The notes under the pieces are model-generated. The model was not told where the DNA came from and made no database searches. It saw only the letters and a program-made list of their open reading frames with translations. Positions 16,353 to 25,217 of a stretch of DNA of 37,773 bases are shown here, piece after piece. A program made the position numbers and the translations under genes. Source of the stretch: Mycobacterium simulans (lineage in GTDB: Bacteria; Actinomycetota; Actinomycetes; Mycobacteriales; Mycobacteriaceae); contig NZ_OCVX01000003.1 of NCBI RefSeq assembly GCF_900232995.1, positions 2,082,724 through 2,120,496 on the forward strand, in the 5' to 3' direction. Every line of letters begins with the position of its first letter. The first letter of the stretch is position 1.

Positions 16353-17818
16353 TCCCCGCGTTTCGGATGTGCTTCGGCGAGGGCGTCGAGAAACGACCGG
16401 GCCCAGCGATCGACGTCATGGGCGAGCACCTGCCGTCGCAGTGCGCGCATGCGCCGCCGCCCGTCCTCGACGGTCTGGTTGAGCGCCGCCTCGATGGCAT
16501 CCTTGACGCCTTCGAGGTCGTGCGGGTTGACCAGATAGGACTGCCGGAGTTCGGCTGCGGCGCCGGTGAATTCGGACAGAACCAGCGCGCCGCCCAGATC
16601 GCTGCGGCAGGCGACGTACTCCTTGGCCACCAGGTTCATTCCGTCGCGCAGCGGGGTGACCAGCATGACGTCGCTGGCCACGAAGAACGCGATGAGTTCG
16701 TCGCGCGGAACCGGACGATGCAGGTAGTGCACAACCGGGTGACCGACTTCGGCGTATTCGCCGTTGATGTGACCGACCTGGCGTTCGATGTCGTTGCGCA
16801 GGATCTGGTAACTCTCCACCCGCTCGCGGCTCGGGGTCGCAAGTTGCAGCAGAACCGTGTCGTCGCGCTTTGCGCGACCCTCGGCGAGCAGTTCAGAAAA
16901 GGCCTTCAGCCGGACGTCGATGCCCTTGGTGTAGTCGAGGCGGTCCACGCCGAGCAGGATCTTGCGGGGATTACCGAGCTCCGCCCGGATCTCCCGGGCC
17001 CGACGCCTGATGTTGCGGTCGCGCGCGGCCTGGTCGAGCGCGCCAGAGTCGATGGAAATGGGGAAGGCGCCGACCCGAACGGTGCGGGACTCGAGCTCCA
17101 CCTCGCCGAACCGCGACCGCACTCCCACCGATGCCCGAGAAGTGTTGGCGCCGAGCAGCTGGCGGGACAGGTATAGGAAGTTCTGGGCGCCGCCGGTCAG
17201 ATGGAAACCCACCAGGTCGGCACCGAGCAGACCCTTCACGATCTCGGTGCGCCACGGCATCTGCATGAACAGCTCTACCGGAGGAAACGGAATGTGCAGA
17301 AAGAAGCCGATGGTCAGGTCGGGCCGCAGCTCGCGAAGCATTTTCGGCACAAGCTGCAGCTGGTAGTCCTGCACCCAGACGGTCCCGCCCTGGGCGACCG
17401 CTTCGGATGTGGCCTCGGCGAAGCGGCGGTTGACGTCGACATAGCGCTCCCACCATTCGCGGTGGTAGATCGGTTTGACGATGACGTCGTGATACAGGGG
17501 CCACAGTGTGGCGTTGGAAAACCCCTCGTAGTAGTCAGCAACGTCTTTGGCGGACAGGTGTACCGAATGAAGTCGCAGATTATCCTGCACGACCGGCTCC
17601 GCATCCGCGTCTGCGTCGCCGTCCACCAATCCGGGCCAGCCGATCCAGGCCCCGCGCTGTTTGCGGAGCAACGGCTCCAGGGCAGTTACCAGGCCCCCGG
17701 GGCTGCGTTTCCAGGTTGTCGTACCGTCGGGAAGTCGCTCCAGATCAACGGGTAGCCGGTTGGCGACCACCACAAATGCGGAGTCGCCGCCTGTCTTGGG
17801 GCCTCCCCGGGGCGTCAT
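16349..17818 (-). CDS. otsA: OtsA, alpha,alpha-trehalose-phosphate synthase (UDP-forming)
   Basis: GT20 glycosyltransferase that joins UDP-(or ADP-)glucose and glucose-6-phosphate to trehalose-6-phosphate, the first step of the OtsA/OtsB pathway; trehalose is needed for stress tolerance and for mycolate carriers. The sequence is nearly identical in long stretches to my memory of Rv3490: [72 protein letters not shown] and [12 protein letters not shown] are all intact. The ATG at 17818 gives 489 residues and overlaps the TAA of the upstream small gene (TAATG). The frame stays open upstream, but that part does not resemble OtsA. Confidence 0.96.
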   Translation of the reverse strand: MTPRGGPKTGGDSAFVVVANRLPVDLERLPDGTTTWKRSPGGLVTALEPLLRKQRGAWIGWPGLVDGDADADAEPVVQDNLRLHSVHLSAKDVADYYEGFSNATLWPLYHDVIVKPIYHREWWERYVDVNRRFAEATSEAVAQGGTVWVQDYQLQLVPKMLRELRPDLTIGFFLHIPFPPVELFMQMPWRTEIVKGLLGADLVGFHLTGGAQNFLYLSRQLLGANTSRASVGVRSRFGEVELESRTVRVGAFPISIDSGALDQAARDRNIRRRAREIRAELGNPRKILLGVDRLDYTKGIDVRLKAFSELLAEGRAKRDDTVLLQLATPSRERVESYQILRNDIERQVGHINGEYAEVGHPVVHYLHRPVPRDELIAFFVASDVMLVTPLRDGMNLVAKEYVACRSDLGGALVLSEFTGAAAELRQSYLVNPHDLEGVKDAIEAALNQTVEDGRRRMRALRRQVLAHDVDRWARSFLDALAEAHPKRGD

Positions 17819-17982
17819 TAGCTTTCGAGCTTGGCCGGCCCAATACCAAGCATGGACAAGAAAATGCGGCACTCATCGGCGTCGTTCGCATATGCGGCGA
17901 CAACACGCCTGGCCTGGCTCGCGGTGCTGTCAGCCACCGGTTCCACATCACCGAGTTCACCATGGTCAGATTTGGTAGGCAT
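17818..17982 (-). CDS. Small conserved protein upstream of otsA (Rv3489-like)
   Basis: 54-residue protein from ATG 17982 ([19 protein letters not shown]), ending [18 protein letters not shown]. The recalled H37Rv gene Rv3489 (about 55 codons) occupies the same place. Its TAA stop shares a base with the otsA ATG, so translation of otsA is probably coupled to it. The protein is acidic and soluble, without a recognisable motif. No clear ribosome site is seen before the ATG, so leaderless translation is possible; a TTG at 18000 would add six residues. The start codon overlaps a small inverted repeat. Confidence 0.7.
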   Translation of the reverse strand: MPTKSDHGELGDVEPVADSTASQARRVVAAYANDADECRIFLSMLGIGPAKLES

Positions 17983-17995
17983 TACACAACTGTAA
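17982..17995. promoter_or_regulatory. Inverted repeat TTACA-CAAC-TGTAA at the start of the otsA operon
   Basis: Five-base arms separated by four bases; the repeat begins at the first base of the start codon of the 54-residue gene. Its left half (TTACACA) is the same as in the larger repeat at 18058-18081. Possible operator for the otsA operon. Confidence 0.35.
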
Positions 17996-18057
17996 GCCAA
18001 GCGCGCTTCAAACGGCCGCGACGTCGGTGCAGGGAACCCGGCCCAGCGACGCCTCTC

Positions 18058-18081
18058 TTACACACTGGCCGTAATGTGTAA
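18058..18081. promoter_or_regulatory. Operator-like inverted repeat upstream of the crotonase gene
   Basis: TTACACA (18058-18064) and TGTGTAA (18075-18081) are perfect inverted arms with a 10-base spacer. This size fits a TetR or GntR-type dimer. It is 36 bases before the ATG at 18117 and 76 bases from the divergent otsA-side start. No cognate regulator gene lies next to it. Confidence 0.5.
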
Positions 18082-18116
18082 ACAAGGCCGATCTGACAAC
18101 AAACGAGGTAGGCGGA

Positions 18117-19064
18117 ATGACACTCTCCGACCAAGCGGGTGCCCAGGCGGGTTCGCAGACGGCCGGCTCGGATGCCGATCAGCCGGTGGCCTACGAGACC
18201 CTCGACGAGGGGCGCATCGCCCGGATCTGGCTCAACCGGCCCAACGAACACAATGCGCAGAATCGCACCCTGCTGGTTCAGCTCGACGAGGCGTTCCGCC
18301 GCGCCGAGGCCGACGACGCCGTGCGGGTGGTAATCCTGGCGGCGCGAGGCAAGAACTTTTCCGCCGGTCACGACCTCGGCTCAGATGCGGCGATGCTGGA
18401 GCGCAAACCCGGGCCCGCCCAGCATCCGACGTACCGCTCGCACGGTGCCACCCTCGAGCCGATCGCGGAAAAGCTGCTTCACCAAGAGTGGCACTTTTTC
18501 TTCCAAAACACTTGCCGTTGGCGCGATTTGCGCAAGATCACCATCGCCCAAGTGCAGGGCAACGCGATCTCCGCGGGGTTGATGCTGATCTGGGCGTGCG
18601 ATCTGATCGTGGCGGCTGACAATGCGAAATTCAGTGACGTGGTCGCAGTGCGACTGGGTATGCCGGGCGTCGAATACTATGCTCACCCTTGGGAATTCGG
18701 TCCGCGCAAGGCCAAAGAGCTGCTGTTGACCGGTGATTCGCTGGACGCCGACGAGGCCTACCGGCTTGGCATGGTGTCCAAGGTTTTCCCGGTCGACGAG
18801 CTGGCCGACAAGACCCTGGAGTTCGCGCGCCGCATCGCCGAGCGTCCCACGATGGCCGCACTGTTGATCAAGGACTCGGTCAACGCCGCCTCGGATGCGA
18901 TGGGCTTTACGGAGGCGCTGCGGCACGCTTTTCACGTTCACGAACTGGGGCACGCACACTGGGCGGCCCACAACGAAAACAGGTTCCCGGTCGGACTACC
19001 ACCCGACGTCGAGGACTGGCGCACCGCCAAGCCTACGAAAATCGCCCGCCGCGATACGCCCTAG
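18117..19064 (+). CDS. Crotonase-fold (enoyl-CoA hydratase-like) protein lacking both catalytic Glu
   Basis: Crotonase superfamily, 315 residues, longer than the usual 260 because of an N-terminal extension (1-25) and an insertion at about 90-135. The ATG follows AGGTAGGCGGA. The oxyanion-hole segment RGKNFSAGHDLG (77-88) and QGNAISAGL (147-155) are conserved, so CoA-ester binding is likely. Aligning CDLIVAADNAKF with classic hydratases places Met156 and Val176 where Glu144 and Glu164 of rat hydratase should be. The protein is therefore unlikely to be a simple hydratase. Two short-chain dehydrogenase genes follow, suggesting a small acyl-CoA or steroid side pathway. M. tuberculosis has many echA paralogues and I cannot assign a number. 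Confidence 0.9.
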   Translation: MTLSDQAGAQAGSQTAGSDADQPVAYETLDEGRIARIWLNRPNEHNAQNRTLLVQLDEAFRRAEADDAVRVVILAARGKNFSAGHDLGSDAAMLERKPGPAQHPTYRSHGATLEPIAEKLLHQEWHFFFQNTCRWRDLRKITIAQVQGNAISAGLMLIWACDLIVAADNAKFSDVVAVRLGMPGVEYYAHPWEFGPRKAKELLLTGDSLDADEAYRLGMVSKVFPVDELADKTLEFARRIAERPTMAALLIKDSVNAASDAMGFTEALRHAFHVHELGHAHWAAHNENRFPVGLPPDVEDWRTAKPTKIARRDTP

Positions 19065-19084
19065 AGCCGCCGAGCACCTTACGC

Positions 19085-19148
19085 TGCCGAGCAGACGCAA
19101 GAGCCCCTCATTCCAGCCGAATTTGGGCGCCTTTACGTCTGCTCGGCA
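19085..19148. repeat. Long imperfect hairpin with 13-bp terminal arms (GAGCAGACGCA type)
   Basis: TGCCGAGCAGACG (19085-19097) pairs exactly with CGTCTGCTCGGCA (19136-19148). Partial inner pairing (GCCC/GGGC) exists in the 38-base loop. It lies between the crotonase stop and the first dehydrogenase start. The core GAGCAGACRCA recurs in the palindrome at 31369-31420. Confidence 0.7.
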
Positions 19149-19161
19149 AGGGCATGGTTCC

Positions 19162-20004
19162 ATGGCTCACATGCAGCTCTCATTCCAGGACCGTACCTAC
19201 CTCGTCACCGGCGGTGGCAGTGGAATCGGCAAGGGGGTGGCTGCGGGGCTGGTCGCGGCCGGTGCCTCCGTCATGATCATCGGGCGTAATCCGGACCGGC
19301 TGGCCGCGGCGGTCCAAGAAATCGAGGCCGAAGCATCCAACGGCGGCGCGGTCCGCTACGAGCCTGCCGACGTCACCAACGAGGACGAGATCGCACGCGG
19401 GGCGGACGCGGCGTCGGCGTGGCACGGCCGGCTGCACGGGGTGGTGCATTGCGCGGGCGGCTCGGAGACCATCGGGCCGATCACCCGCATCGACTCGGAG
19501 GCGTGGCGGCGAACCGTCGACCTCAACGTCAACGGCACCATGTACGTCCTCAAGCACACCGCCCGGGAGCTGGTGCGCGGCGGCGGCGGATCGTTCGTCG
19601 GAATCTCGTCGATCGCGGCCAGCAACACCCACCGCTGGTTCGGCGCCTACGGGGTCACCAAATCGGCCGTCGACCACCTGATGCAGTTGGCCGCCGACGA
19701 ACTCGGCGCGTCATGGGTGCGGGTCAACAGCATCCGCCCAGGCCTGATTCGAACGGAACTTGTTGCACCCGTTACTAATTCACCGGAGCTGAGCTCGGAC
19801 TACGCAATCTGCACGCCGCTGCCACGGCACGGCGAGGTCGAGGACGTTGCCAACCTGGCGATGTTTCTGCTCAGCGATGCCGCTAGCTTCGTCACCGGGC
19901 AGGTCATCAACGTCGACGGCGGCCAGATGTTGCGCCGGGGTCCGGACTTTTCGGCGATGCTGGAGCCGGTATTCGGCTCGGACGGGCTACGCGGAGTCGT
20001 CTGA
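19162..20004 (+). CDS. Short-chain dehydrogenase/reductase
   Basis: Classical SDR oxidoreductase using NAD(P)H on an alcohol/ketone substrate that cannot be named. The ATG at 19162 gives 280 residues; an ATG at 19171 would also fit. The cofactor motif TGGGSGIGKG is at about 15-24. The inner NNAG-type motif reads HCAGGSE (near 96). The catalytic Ser lies in FVGISSIAAS and the YGVTK pair supplies Tyr and Lys (about 165-169). The C-terminus has the usual FVTGQVINVDGGQMLRRG, with about 20 extra residues after it. It lies 3 bases before a second SDR gene, with the crotonase gene upstream beyond a hairpin. Confidence 0.9.
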   Translation: MAHMQLSFQDRTYLVTGGGSGIGKGVAAGLVAAGASVMIIGRNPDRLAAAVQEIEAEASNGGAVRYEPADVTNEDEIARGADAASAWHGRLHGVVHCAGGSETIGPITRIDSEAWRRTVDLNVNGTMYVLKHTARELVRGGGGSFVGISSIAASNTHRWFGAYGVTKSAVDHLMQLAADELGASWVRVNSIRPGLIRTELVAPVTNSPELSSDYAICTPLPRHGEVEDVANLAMFLLSDAASFVTGQVINVDGGQMLRRGPDFSAMLEPVFGSDGLRGVV

Positions 20005-20007
20005 GCC

Positions 20008-20799
20008 ATGAAGCGACTTGACGGCAATCGGATTCTGGTGACCGGCGCCGGGTCGGGAATCGGGCAGGCCACCACGCTGCGGCTGCTGGACGAGGGTGCC
20101 GCGGTGGTCGGCGCCGATATCGCAACCGATGGCCTGGCCAAGACCCGGGCCCGGGCAGATGAGGCGGCCACCGGTGACCGGTTCAGCACGCTAGAAATGA
20201 ACGTCGCCGACGAGCAAGCGGTGGTCGACGGCGTGCGTCACGCCGTCGACACCCTCGGTGGCTTGGATTCGCTGGTCAATGCGGCGGGCATGTTGCGCGC
20301 CGCGCACACTCACCAGATCAGCACCGAGCAGTGGAATCAGATCATCGCGGTCAACTTGACCGGCACCTTTTTGGTGGTCCGCGAGGCGCTACCGGCGCTG
20401 TTGACCAACCCCCGCAGCGCGATCGTCAACTTCAGCTCCACGTCGGCCTCGTTCGCGCATCCATACATGGCCGCCTATGCCGCCAGTAAGGGCGGCGTCC
20501 AGGCCTTCACCCATTCGTTAGCCCTGGAATACGCCAGCAGAGGATTGCGTGCGGTGTGCGTGGCGCCGGGCAGCATCAAATCCGGGATCACCGACGCGAC
20601 CGGGGGATACATTCCGCAGGACGCCGACTGGAAGCTGTTTTCCCGGCTGTTGCCGATCTTGCCCACCACGGTGCAATCCAGTGGCGCCGGAATGGCCGAT
20701 CCGTCTGTGGTCGCCGGCGTGATCGCGATGCTGGTGTCGCAAGACGGCGCCTTTATCACCGGCACCGAAATCCGCATCGACGGCGGCACGCACGCCTGA
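20008..20799 (+). CDS. Short-chain dehydrogenase/reductase
   Basis: Second classical SDR, 263 residues. TGAGSGIGQ is at 12-20, VNAAG near 91-95, the Ser in NFSSTSAS (near 139-146) and Tyr/Lys in YAASK (near 157-161). The C-terminal motif ITGTEIRIDGG is intact. It starts 3 bases after the preceding SDR stop, so the two are co-transcribed. The substrate is unknown. The two SDRs differ clearly in sequence and probably act on successive or different substrates rather than being a recent duplication. The gene is convergent with the PPE gene, 15 bases apart. Confidence 0.9.
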   Translation: MKRLDGNRILVTGAGSGIGQATTLRLLDEGAAVVGADIATDGLAKTRARADEAATGDRFSTLEMNVADEQAVVDGVRHAVDTLGGLDSLVNAAGMLRAAHTHQISTEQWNQIIAVNLTGTFLVVREALPALLTNPRSAIVNFSSTSASFAHPYMAAYAASKGGVQAFTHSLALEYASRGLRAVCVAPGSIKSGITDATGGYIPQDADWKLFSRLLPILPTTVQSSGAGMADPSVVAGVIAMLVSQDGAFITGTEIRIDGGTHA

Positions 20800-20814
20800 C
20801 CGTAGCCTGATCGG

Positions 20815-22470
20815 CTAGGGCAGCAGCCGATTGAGGTTGAACAAGCCCGAGATAGCGGTGCCCATATTGAAGAAGCCGGAGTTGAAGCCGCTGACGCTGG
20901 GGCCAAGGAAATTGCCCGGGACGGCGGCGTTTCCTATGCCCGAGCTAAAGGTGTTTTGGATGGTGCCGCCGCTGATCGTGTTGAAGAAGCCGGAGATGGA
21001 TCCGTTGAACGTGCCGCCGCTGGCTGTGTTGTTAAAGCCCGACATTCCGAAGCTCGGGGTTGCGCCCGTGTTGTTGAAGCCTGAGCTAACCATGCCGCTG
21101 TCGGTGGTGACCCCGAAGCCCGTGTTCACTTCGCCGGAATTCCAAAAACCCGTGTTCACGTCGCCCGAATTCCCACTGCCCGTGTTCACGCCGCCGGCGT
21201 TCCAGAAGCCCGTGTTGGCAAACCCTGCATTCCCAAAGCCCGTGTTCTCGCCGCCCGAGTTCCCAAAGCCAGTGTTGAACGCGCCCGCGTTTCCGAAACC
21301 GGTGTTTCCGCGGAAAGCGTTTCCGAAGCCGATGTTCTCGGCGCCCGAGTTGCCGAAGCCAAGGTTGTTCAAGTGGCCCGGCTCAATGACGTTGGTGCCG
21401 GTGTTAAAGATGCCGACGTTGCCGCTGCCGGAGTTGAAGAAACCGATGTTGTTGGTGCCCGAATTGCCGAAGCCAATATTGCCGCTGCCCGAGTTCAGCA
21501 GCCCGGCCAGGTTGATGCCCCGTTGATTGTCGCCGGTGAGCCCGATCCCGATGTTGTTGTTGCCGGTGTTGCCGAAGCCGAAGTTGCCGTTGCCGGTGTT
21601 TCCTGCGCCGGTGTTGAAGTTGCCGGTGTTACCGCCGCCCTGGTTTCCGTTGCCGGTGTTGCCGAAGCCCATGTTGTTGTTGCCGGTGTTACCCATGCCC
21701 ACGTTTTGGCCCAGCGTTACGCCGCTGGCCCGGTTGCCGAAGCCGATGTTTCCGGCGCCGAAGTTTCCGGACCCGACGTTGTCGCTGCCACGGTTGCCGC
21801 TGCCAATGTTGCGGCTGCCGATGTTGCCGCCGCCCACGTTGGAGCTGCCGGTGTTTCCGTCGCCGAAGTTGCCGTTGCCGGTGTTGCCGCCGCCCACGTT
21901 GGCGTTGCCCTTATTGCCCATGCCCAGGCTAGGCAGGCCGTTGAGGAGCTGCTGCAGGCTCGTCGGCAACGGCAGGTGCGCTGCCGCCGACGACGCTCCA
22001 GCGTGATAGCCCGTCATCGCGGCCACATCCTGGGCCCACATTTGCTCGTACAGGCCCTCAACGGTCATGATCGCTGGGGCGTTGAGCCCCAACAGATTCG
22101 ACCGGATTAACTGCAGGAACGCGTCGCGGTTGGCCGCCACCAGCTGCGGATGCACCATCGCGGCCCGCGCCGCCTCGAAAACGCTGGCCACCGCCTTAGC
22201 CTGCCCGGCCGCCCCTTGCGCCTGGGTGGAGGCCGCACTCAAAAACGCGGCATAGGGGGCGGCCGCAGCCGTCATCGCCGCTGACGCCGCACCTTGCCAT
22301 GCCTGCCCGGCCAGCCCCGAGGTCACCGAGGAAAATGACGACGCCGCCGTCGCCAGTTCCGACGCCAACCCGTTCCACGCCGCCGCCGCGTCCAGCATCG
22401 GCGCCGAACCGGCACCAAGGTACATCCGCAACGAGTTGATCTCTGGTGGCAACACCGCAAAGTTAGCCAT
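20815..22470 (-). CDS. PPE-MPTR family protein
   Basis: The ATG at 22470 follows TAGGAGG and opens [19 protein letters not shown], the PPE signature; the product has 551 residues. The PPE domain covers residues 1-165, including the WQG turn (near 67-69). From about 185 to 540 the protein consists of pentapeptide-like NxGxGN repeats ([19 protein letters not shown]), the MPTR subtype. It ends [14 protein letters not shown] proteins are exported by ESX systems to the cell surface. No partner PE gene precedes it. In H37Rv I recall no PPE between cpsA and otsA, so this is an accessory insertion or a lineage difference. The repeats make assembly and recombination errors possible. Confidence 0.93.
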   Translation of the reverse strand: MANFAVLPPEINSLRMYLGAGSAPMLDAAAAWNGLASELATAASSFSSVTSGLAGQAWQGAASAAMTAAAAPYAAFLSAASTQAQGAAGQAKAVASVFEAARAAMVHPQLVAANRDAFLQLIRSNLLGLNAPAIMTVEGLYEQMWAQDVAAMTGYHAGASSAAAHLPLPTSLQQLLNGLPSLGMGNKGNANVGGGNTGNGNFGDGNTGSSNVGGGNIGSRNIGSGNRGSDNVGSGNFGAGNIGFGNRASGVTLGQNVGMGNTGNNNMGFGNTGNGNQGGGNTGNFNTGAGNTGNGNFGFGNTGNNNIGIGLTGDNQRGINLAGLLNSGSGNIGFGNSGTNNIGFFNSGSGNVGIFNTGTNVIEPGHLNNLGFGNSGAENIGFGNAFRGNTGFGNAGAFNTGFGNSGGENTGFGNAGFANTGFWNAGGVNTGSGNSGDVNTGFWNSGEVNTGFGVTTDSGMVSSGFNNTGATPSFGMSGFNNTASGGTFNGSISGFFNTISGGTIQNTFSSGIGNAAVPGNFLGPSVSGFNSGFFNMGTAISGLFNLNRLLP

Positions 22471-22674
22471 GATTGACCTCCTACCCGTTTCCACCGGCCG
22501 CCGCCGAGGCGACCAGCGCCCGATTCGGAATCGAGTAATGCGTCATAGATGCTATGACGGCGGCTGCGCCGATTTCGGGTTTTGCGAAATCCGCTCAGCG
22601 CGGGGATTTGGCCTATCACCTCGGTCTTCCAAAGCCGGAGGCAAAGCCATTTAACGCATCACCGCTAAACCGGG

Positions 22675-22734
22675 TTCAACCCCGCGCGCTTTGCTCACGC
22701 TAATTCAACGCCGCGCGCTTTTGCGCGCCCCTAA
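22675..22734. repeat. Two imperfect direct repeats of about 29 bases downstream of cpsA
   Basis: Units at 22675-22703 and 22704-22734 share TTCAAC, CCGCGCGCTTT and the ending CTAA. They lie directly beyond the cpsA stop and partly overlap it. The second copy contains the hairpin at 22713-22728. Confidence 0.55.
22713..22728 (-). terminator. Hairpin terminator of cpsA
   Basis: GCGCGC-TTTT-GCGCGC is a perfect 6-bp stem with a 4-base loop, 2 bases beyond the cpsA stop. It is a plausible intrinsic terminator without U-tract. Confidence 0.5.
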
Positions 22735-24266
22735 TTCACGCAGGGAACGCCGCCGCCATCGATCGGCTTGCCCTGATCGGGTGTCGGGTAGGTCGTGGGA
22801 GTGCCGTTGTAGTAGTACGTGTTGGACTTGACCGAAGTGGTCGTGGTGGTGGTAGTGGTGGTGGCGTCGTCATCGTCGGGCAGCGAGAAGTTGGTATCCA
22901 CGGTGACCCGGATGTGTCCGGGCGCGATGCTGGCGTCCGGCTTGTTGGGCGCATCGATACCGAGCAACGTGGCCACGTTTTGGGCGTCGGTCTGCGCACC
23001 GGCGCCGTAGGCGATCGTGGTCGCCGACGGATCGCCGTATTCGCGGTCACGGACCTGACCCGCGGTGTAGCCGCGTTTTTTCAGTGCGCCGGACACCTGG
23101 CTGGCCATGCCGCTGATGCTGCCGGCGTTGATCACGTCGACGACGGTGGAGGGGTTCGGCTTGGCGGCCGTAGTGGTGGTTGTGGTGGGCGTGGCGGTAC
23201 CGATCGCCGCGGCTATCTCAGCCTTGATCGCGGCCGGGTCGATGATGTTGACGTCCTGGCCGTCGATGTTGTCATAGCGCACCACGGGCAGCGTCCGGAA
23301 CTCGACGTTCCCACCGGCCAGGTCACCCATTCGGCGGAACAGGTTCTCGTCCCAACCGGCGGACAACACCACGTCTTTGCGTGCCACGGTCATCAGGCTG
23401 TTGAGCCGGTCCAGGTTGGTGAAGGTGCCCGAATCCTGCAGGTCCCGCATGACCGACGACAGGAAAGCCTGCTGGCGGTGGGTGCGGTCCAGGTCGCCGT
23501 TGTCGAGGCCGTGCCGTTGGCGGACAAAGGCCAGCGCCTGGGAAGCGTTCAATCGCTGGCGACCTGCGGGGAAGTCGGCTCCGGAATATGAGTCATAGAC
23601 GGCGTGGTTCAGGCAGACATCGACGCCGCCAAGGGTCTGCGCCAGATCATAGAAACCAGCCAGATTGATCTCCGCGAAGTAGTCGATCGGGACGCCGGTC
23701 AGGCTGCGAACGGCACGCAAGGTCGCGGCCCGGCCGGCTTCGCGGCCCCGCATCTCGAGTTCTCGCTGGGAGCTCACACCCTGGTTGGCGAGCTGCTGCG
23801 CGACGTATTGCTTGGTGAGGCCATATGCCTCCTTGATCTTGATGTGGGTGTATCCCGGAACGCCGGTGAAGGGCACCCAGTCGTCACGGGGAATCGAGAA
23901 GGCGACAACTTTGCCGTCGGCGCCGACGTGCACGAGGATCAGGGTATTTGTGTTGTAGCCACCTTGATCGGAGTCGCCGGCGTGCAGCTGCTTCAGGATT
24001 GACCAGGGCAGGTCGTTGCCTTCCTGATCTTTCCGCGAGTCCAGCCCGATGAGCAGGATGTTCATGTTGTTGCCGCTGGAACGCGGATCTTCTGCGGTCA
24101 GGGCCTGCGAAATGGTGATGCCGCCCAGCGCGCCGTGGGCGACGTAGTAGCCGGCTCCCGTCATCAGCAGGGCCACGACCGAGACCAGCGTCATAAAGCT
24201 GCGCGTCAGCCGTAGCCGCACCCGCGACGCCTGAGGAGCGGTGCGAAGGCGATGGCTACCCGCCAT
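22731..24266 (-). CDS. cpsA: CpsA, LytR-CpsA-Psr family protein
   Basis: LCP-family enzyme that transfers polyprenyl-phosphate-linked glycopolymers onto the cell wall (arabinogalactan to peptidoglycan in mycobacteria); CpsA is also reported to help M. tuberculosis resist phagosomal killing. The ATG at 24266 gives 511 residues (512 recalled for Rv3484). An N-terminal membrane helix is at 24-45. The LCP domain starts at MNILLIGLDSR (68-78) and includes SIPRDDWVPF and the Arg-rich FVRQRHGLDNGDLDR. A Thr-rich linker precedes a LytR_C domain (VVDVINAGSISGMASQV to VATLLG). The tail is Asp/Thr rich, encoded by simple GTG-type repeats. It is divergent from the Rv3483c-like gene. Confidence 0.94.
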   Translation of the reverse strand: MAGSHRLRTAPQASRVRLRLTRSFMTLVSVVALLMTGAGYYVAHGALGGITISQALTAEDPRSSGNNMNILLIGLDSRKDQEGNDLPWSILKQLHAGDSDQGGYNTNTLILVHVGADGKVVAFSIPRDDWVPFTGVPGYTHIKIKEAYGLTKQYVAQQLANQGVSSQRELEMRGREAGRAATLRAVRSLTGVPIDYFAEINLAGFYDLAQTLGGVDVCLNHAVYDSYSGADFPAGRQRLNASQALAFVRQRHGLDNGDLDRTHRQQAFLSSVMRDLQDSGTFTNLDRLNSLMTVARKDVVLSAGWDENLFRRMGDLAGGNVEFRTLPVVRYDNIDGQDVNIIDPAAIKAEIAAAIGTATPTTTTTTAAKPNPSTVVDVINAGSISGMASQVSGALKKRGYTAGQVRDREYGDPSATTIAYGAGAQTDAQNVATLLGIDAPNKPDASIAPGHIRVTVDTNFSLPDDDDATTTTTTTTTSVKSNTYYYNGTPTTYPTPDQGKPIDGGGVPCVN

Positions 24267-24508
24267 TAGCAGCCCGACCAACCACCGGCCAACCAACCGG
24301 CATCTGCCCGGCGGTTTGCGGTGATGTGACTTGCACCATGCCGTCCAGTATGCGGCAGATTGCTGTGGAGCCCCCACTCCAGACCGTCTGATGTGGGCAG
24401 ATTCACCCGCGGCGCCCTGCCCACCGCACGGTCGATTCATTTCCGCTACCAGCACGTTCTGGCTACAATTCGCCAAGCTCGGAAGCACTCGGGAGGCTCT
24501 CAGGACGC

Positions 24509-25186
24509 ATGGTGTCTGACCGGATCGACCCCAACTGGCCGCCGCCGGCCTACGAGCCAACCGACGATATCGATACCACCCCGCCGCCGGCGGAATCCCC
24601 GCTCGGGCGCATCCGCTGGGTGGTGGGCGCGGTGGTGGTGCTCGTATGCGTCGCGGCCGTGGCGGTCGTTATGTTCACGGGCAAAGACCGTGGTCGGCCA
24701 GGTGCCAATCCGACGTCGCCGGCGACGACTGCTGCCAGCCCGCCGGCCACGACGTCGACCGCCGCCAACACAGCCCCGTGCGGACCCGACCAGGCAACCG
24801 CGGTGTCCGCTGCGCTCGCCAAAATCCCACCCGATACCAAGACGGGCCAGCCGTGGAACCCCACGCCTGAATCCAGCAACTACGGCCCCTGCGATGACCT
24901 GTCCGCGGTCGTAGTGACGGTCCAGGACGCGACGCGCAGTTCACCCGACCAAGCGCTGATGTTTCATCGTGGGACGTTCGTAGGAACCGCGACGCCCAAG
25001 GCATATCCATTCACCAAAATCGAGGAGCCGGCCTCCACCGTCGACCTGGTGGTCCTCACCTATCGGTCGCGGCAGAGCTGTGACACCTGCGACGACGGCA
25101 CCCTGACGACCGTGGGGTTTGAGTGGCAAGGTGACCACGTCCAGGTCCTCGATCCGTTGCCCCAGACGGTAGATTCGCCGCCGTGA
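24509..25186 (+). CDS. Membrane-anchored LppP/LprE-like protein (Rv3483c-like)
   Basis: 225 residues (220 recalled for Rv3483c). A Pro-rich cytoplasmic N-terminus (1-32), one membrane helix (about 36-56, VGAVVVLVCVAAVAVVMFTG) and a Ser/Thr/Ala-rich linker (60-90) lead to an extracytoplasmic LppP/LprE-type domain. This holds CGPDQATAVSAALAKIPP, SNYGPCDDLSAVVV and a CDTCDDG pair likely to form disulfides. The function is unknown. It is divergent from cpsA across a 242-base gap that should hold both promoters; no clear hexamers were seen there. The Rv3482c-like gene follows after 31 bases, likely in one operon. Confidence 0.85.
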   Translation: MVSDRIDPNWPPPAYEPTDDIDTTPPPAESPLGRIRWVVGAVVVLVCVAAVAVVMFTGKDRGRPGANPTSPATTAASPPATTSTAANTAPCGPDQATAVSAALAKIPPDTKTGQPWNPTPESSNYGPCDDLSAVVVTVQDATRSSPDQALMFHRGTFVGTATPKAYPFTKIEEPASTVDLVVLTYRSRQSCDTCDDGTLTTVGFEWQGDHVQVLDPLPQTVDSPP

Positions 25187-25217
25187 TCCCGACCCCCGAG
25201 CCGCACACGAATGGAGC

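Noticed and set aside
18001..18116. KstR or KstR2 site before the crotonase gene
   Set aside because: No AACNNGTT core was found in this interval; the repeat there has different sequence.
20831..22110. Repetitive open frames on the plus strand and a CRISPR-like repeat pattern
   Set aside because: They are the reverse complement of the MPTR Asn-Gly repeats of the PPE gene; period and degeneracy are those of coding repeats, not of direct repeats with unique spacers.
22819..23010. Simple GTG/GTA repeat as possible microsatellite or regulatory tract
   Set aside because: It encodes the Asp/Thr-rich C-terminal tail of CpsA in the correct frame.
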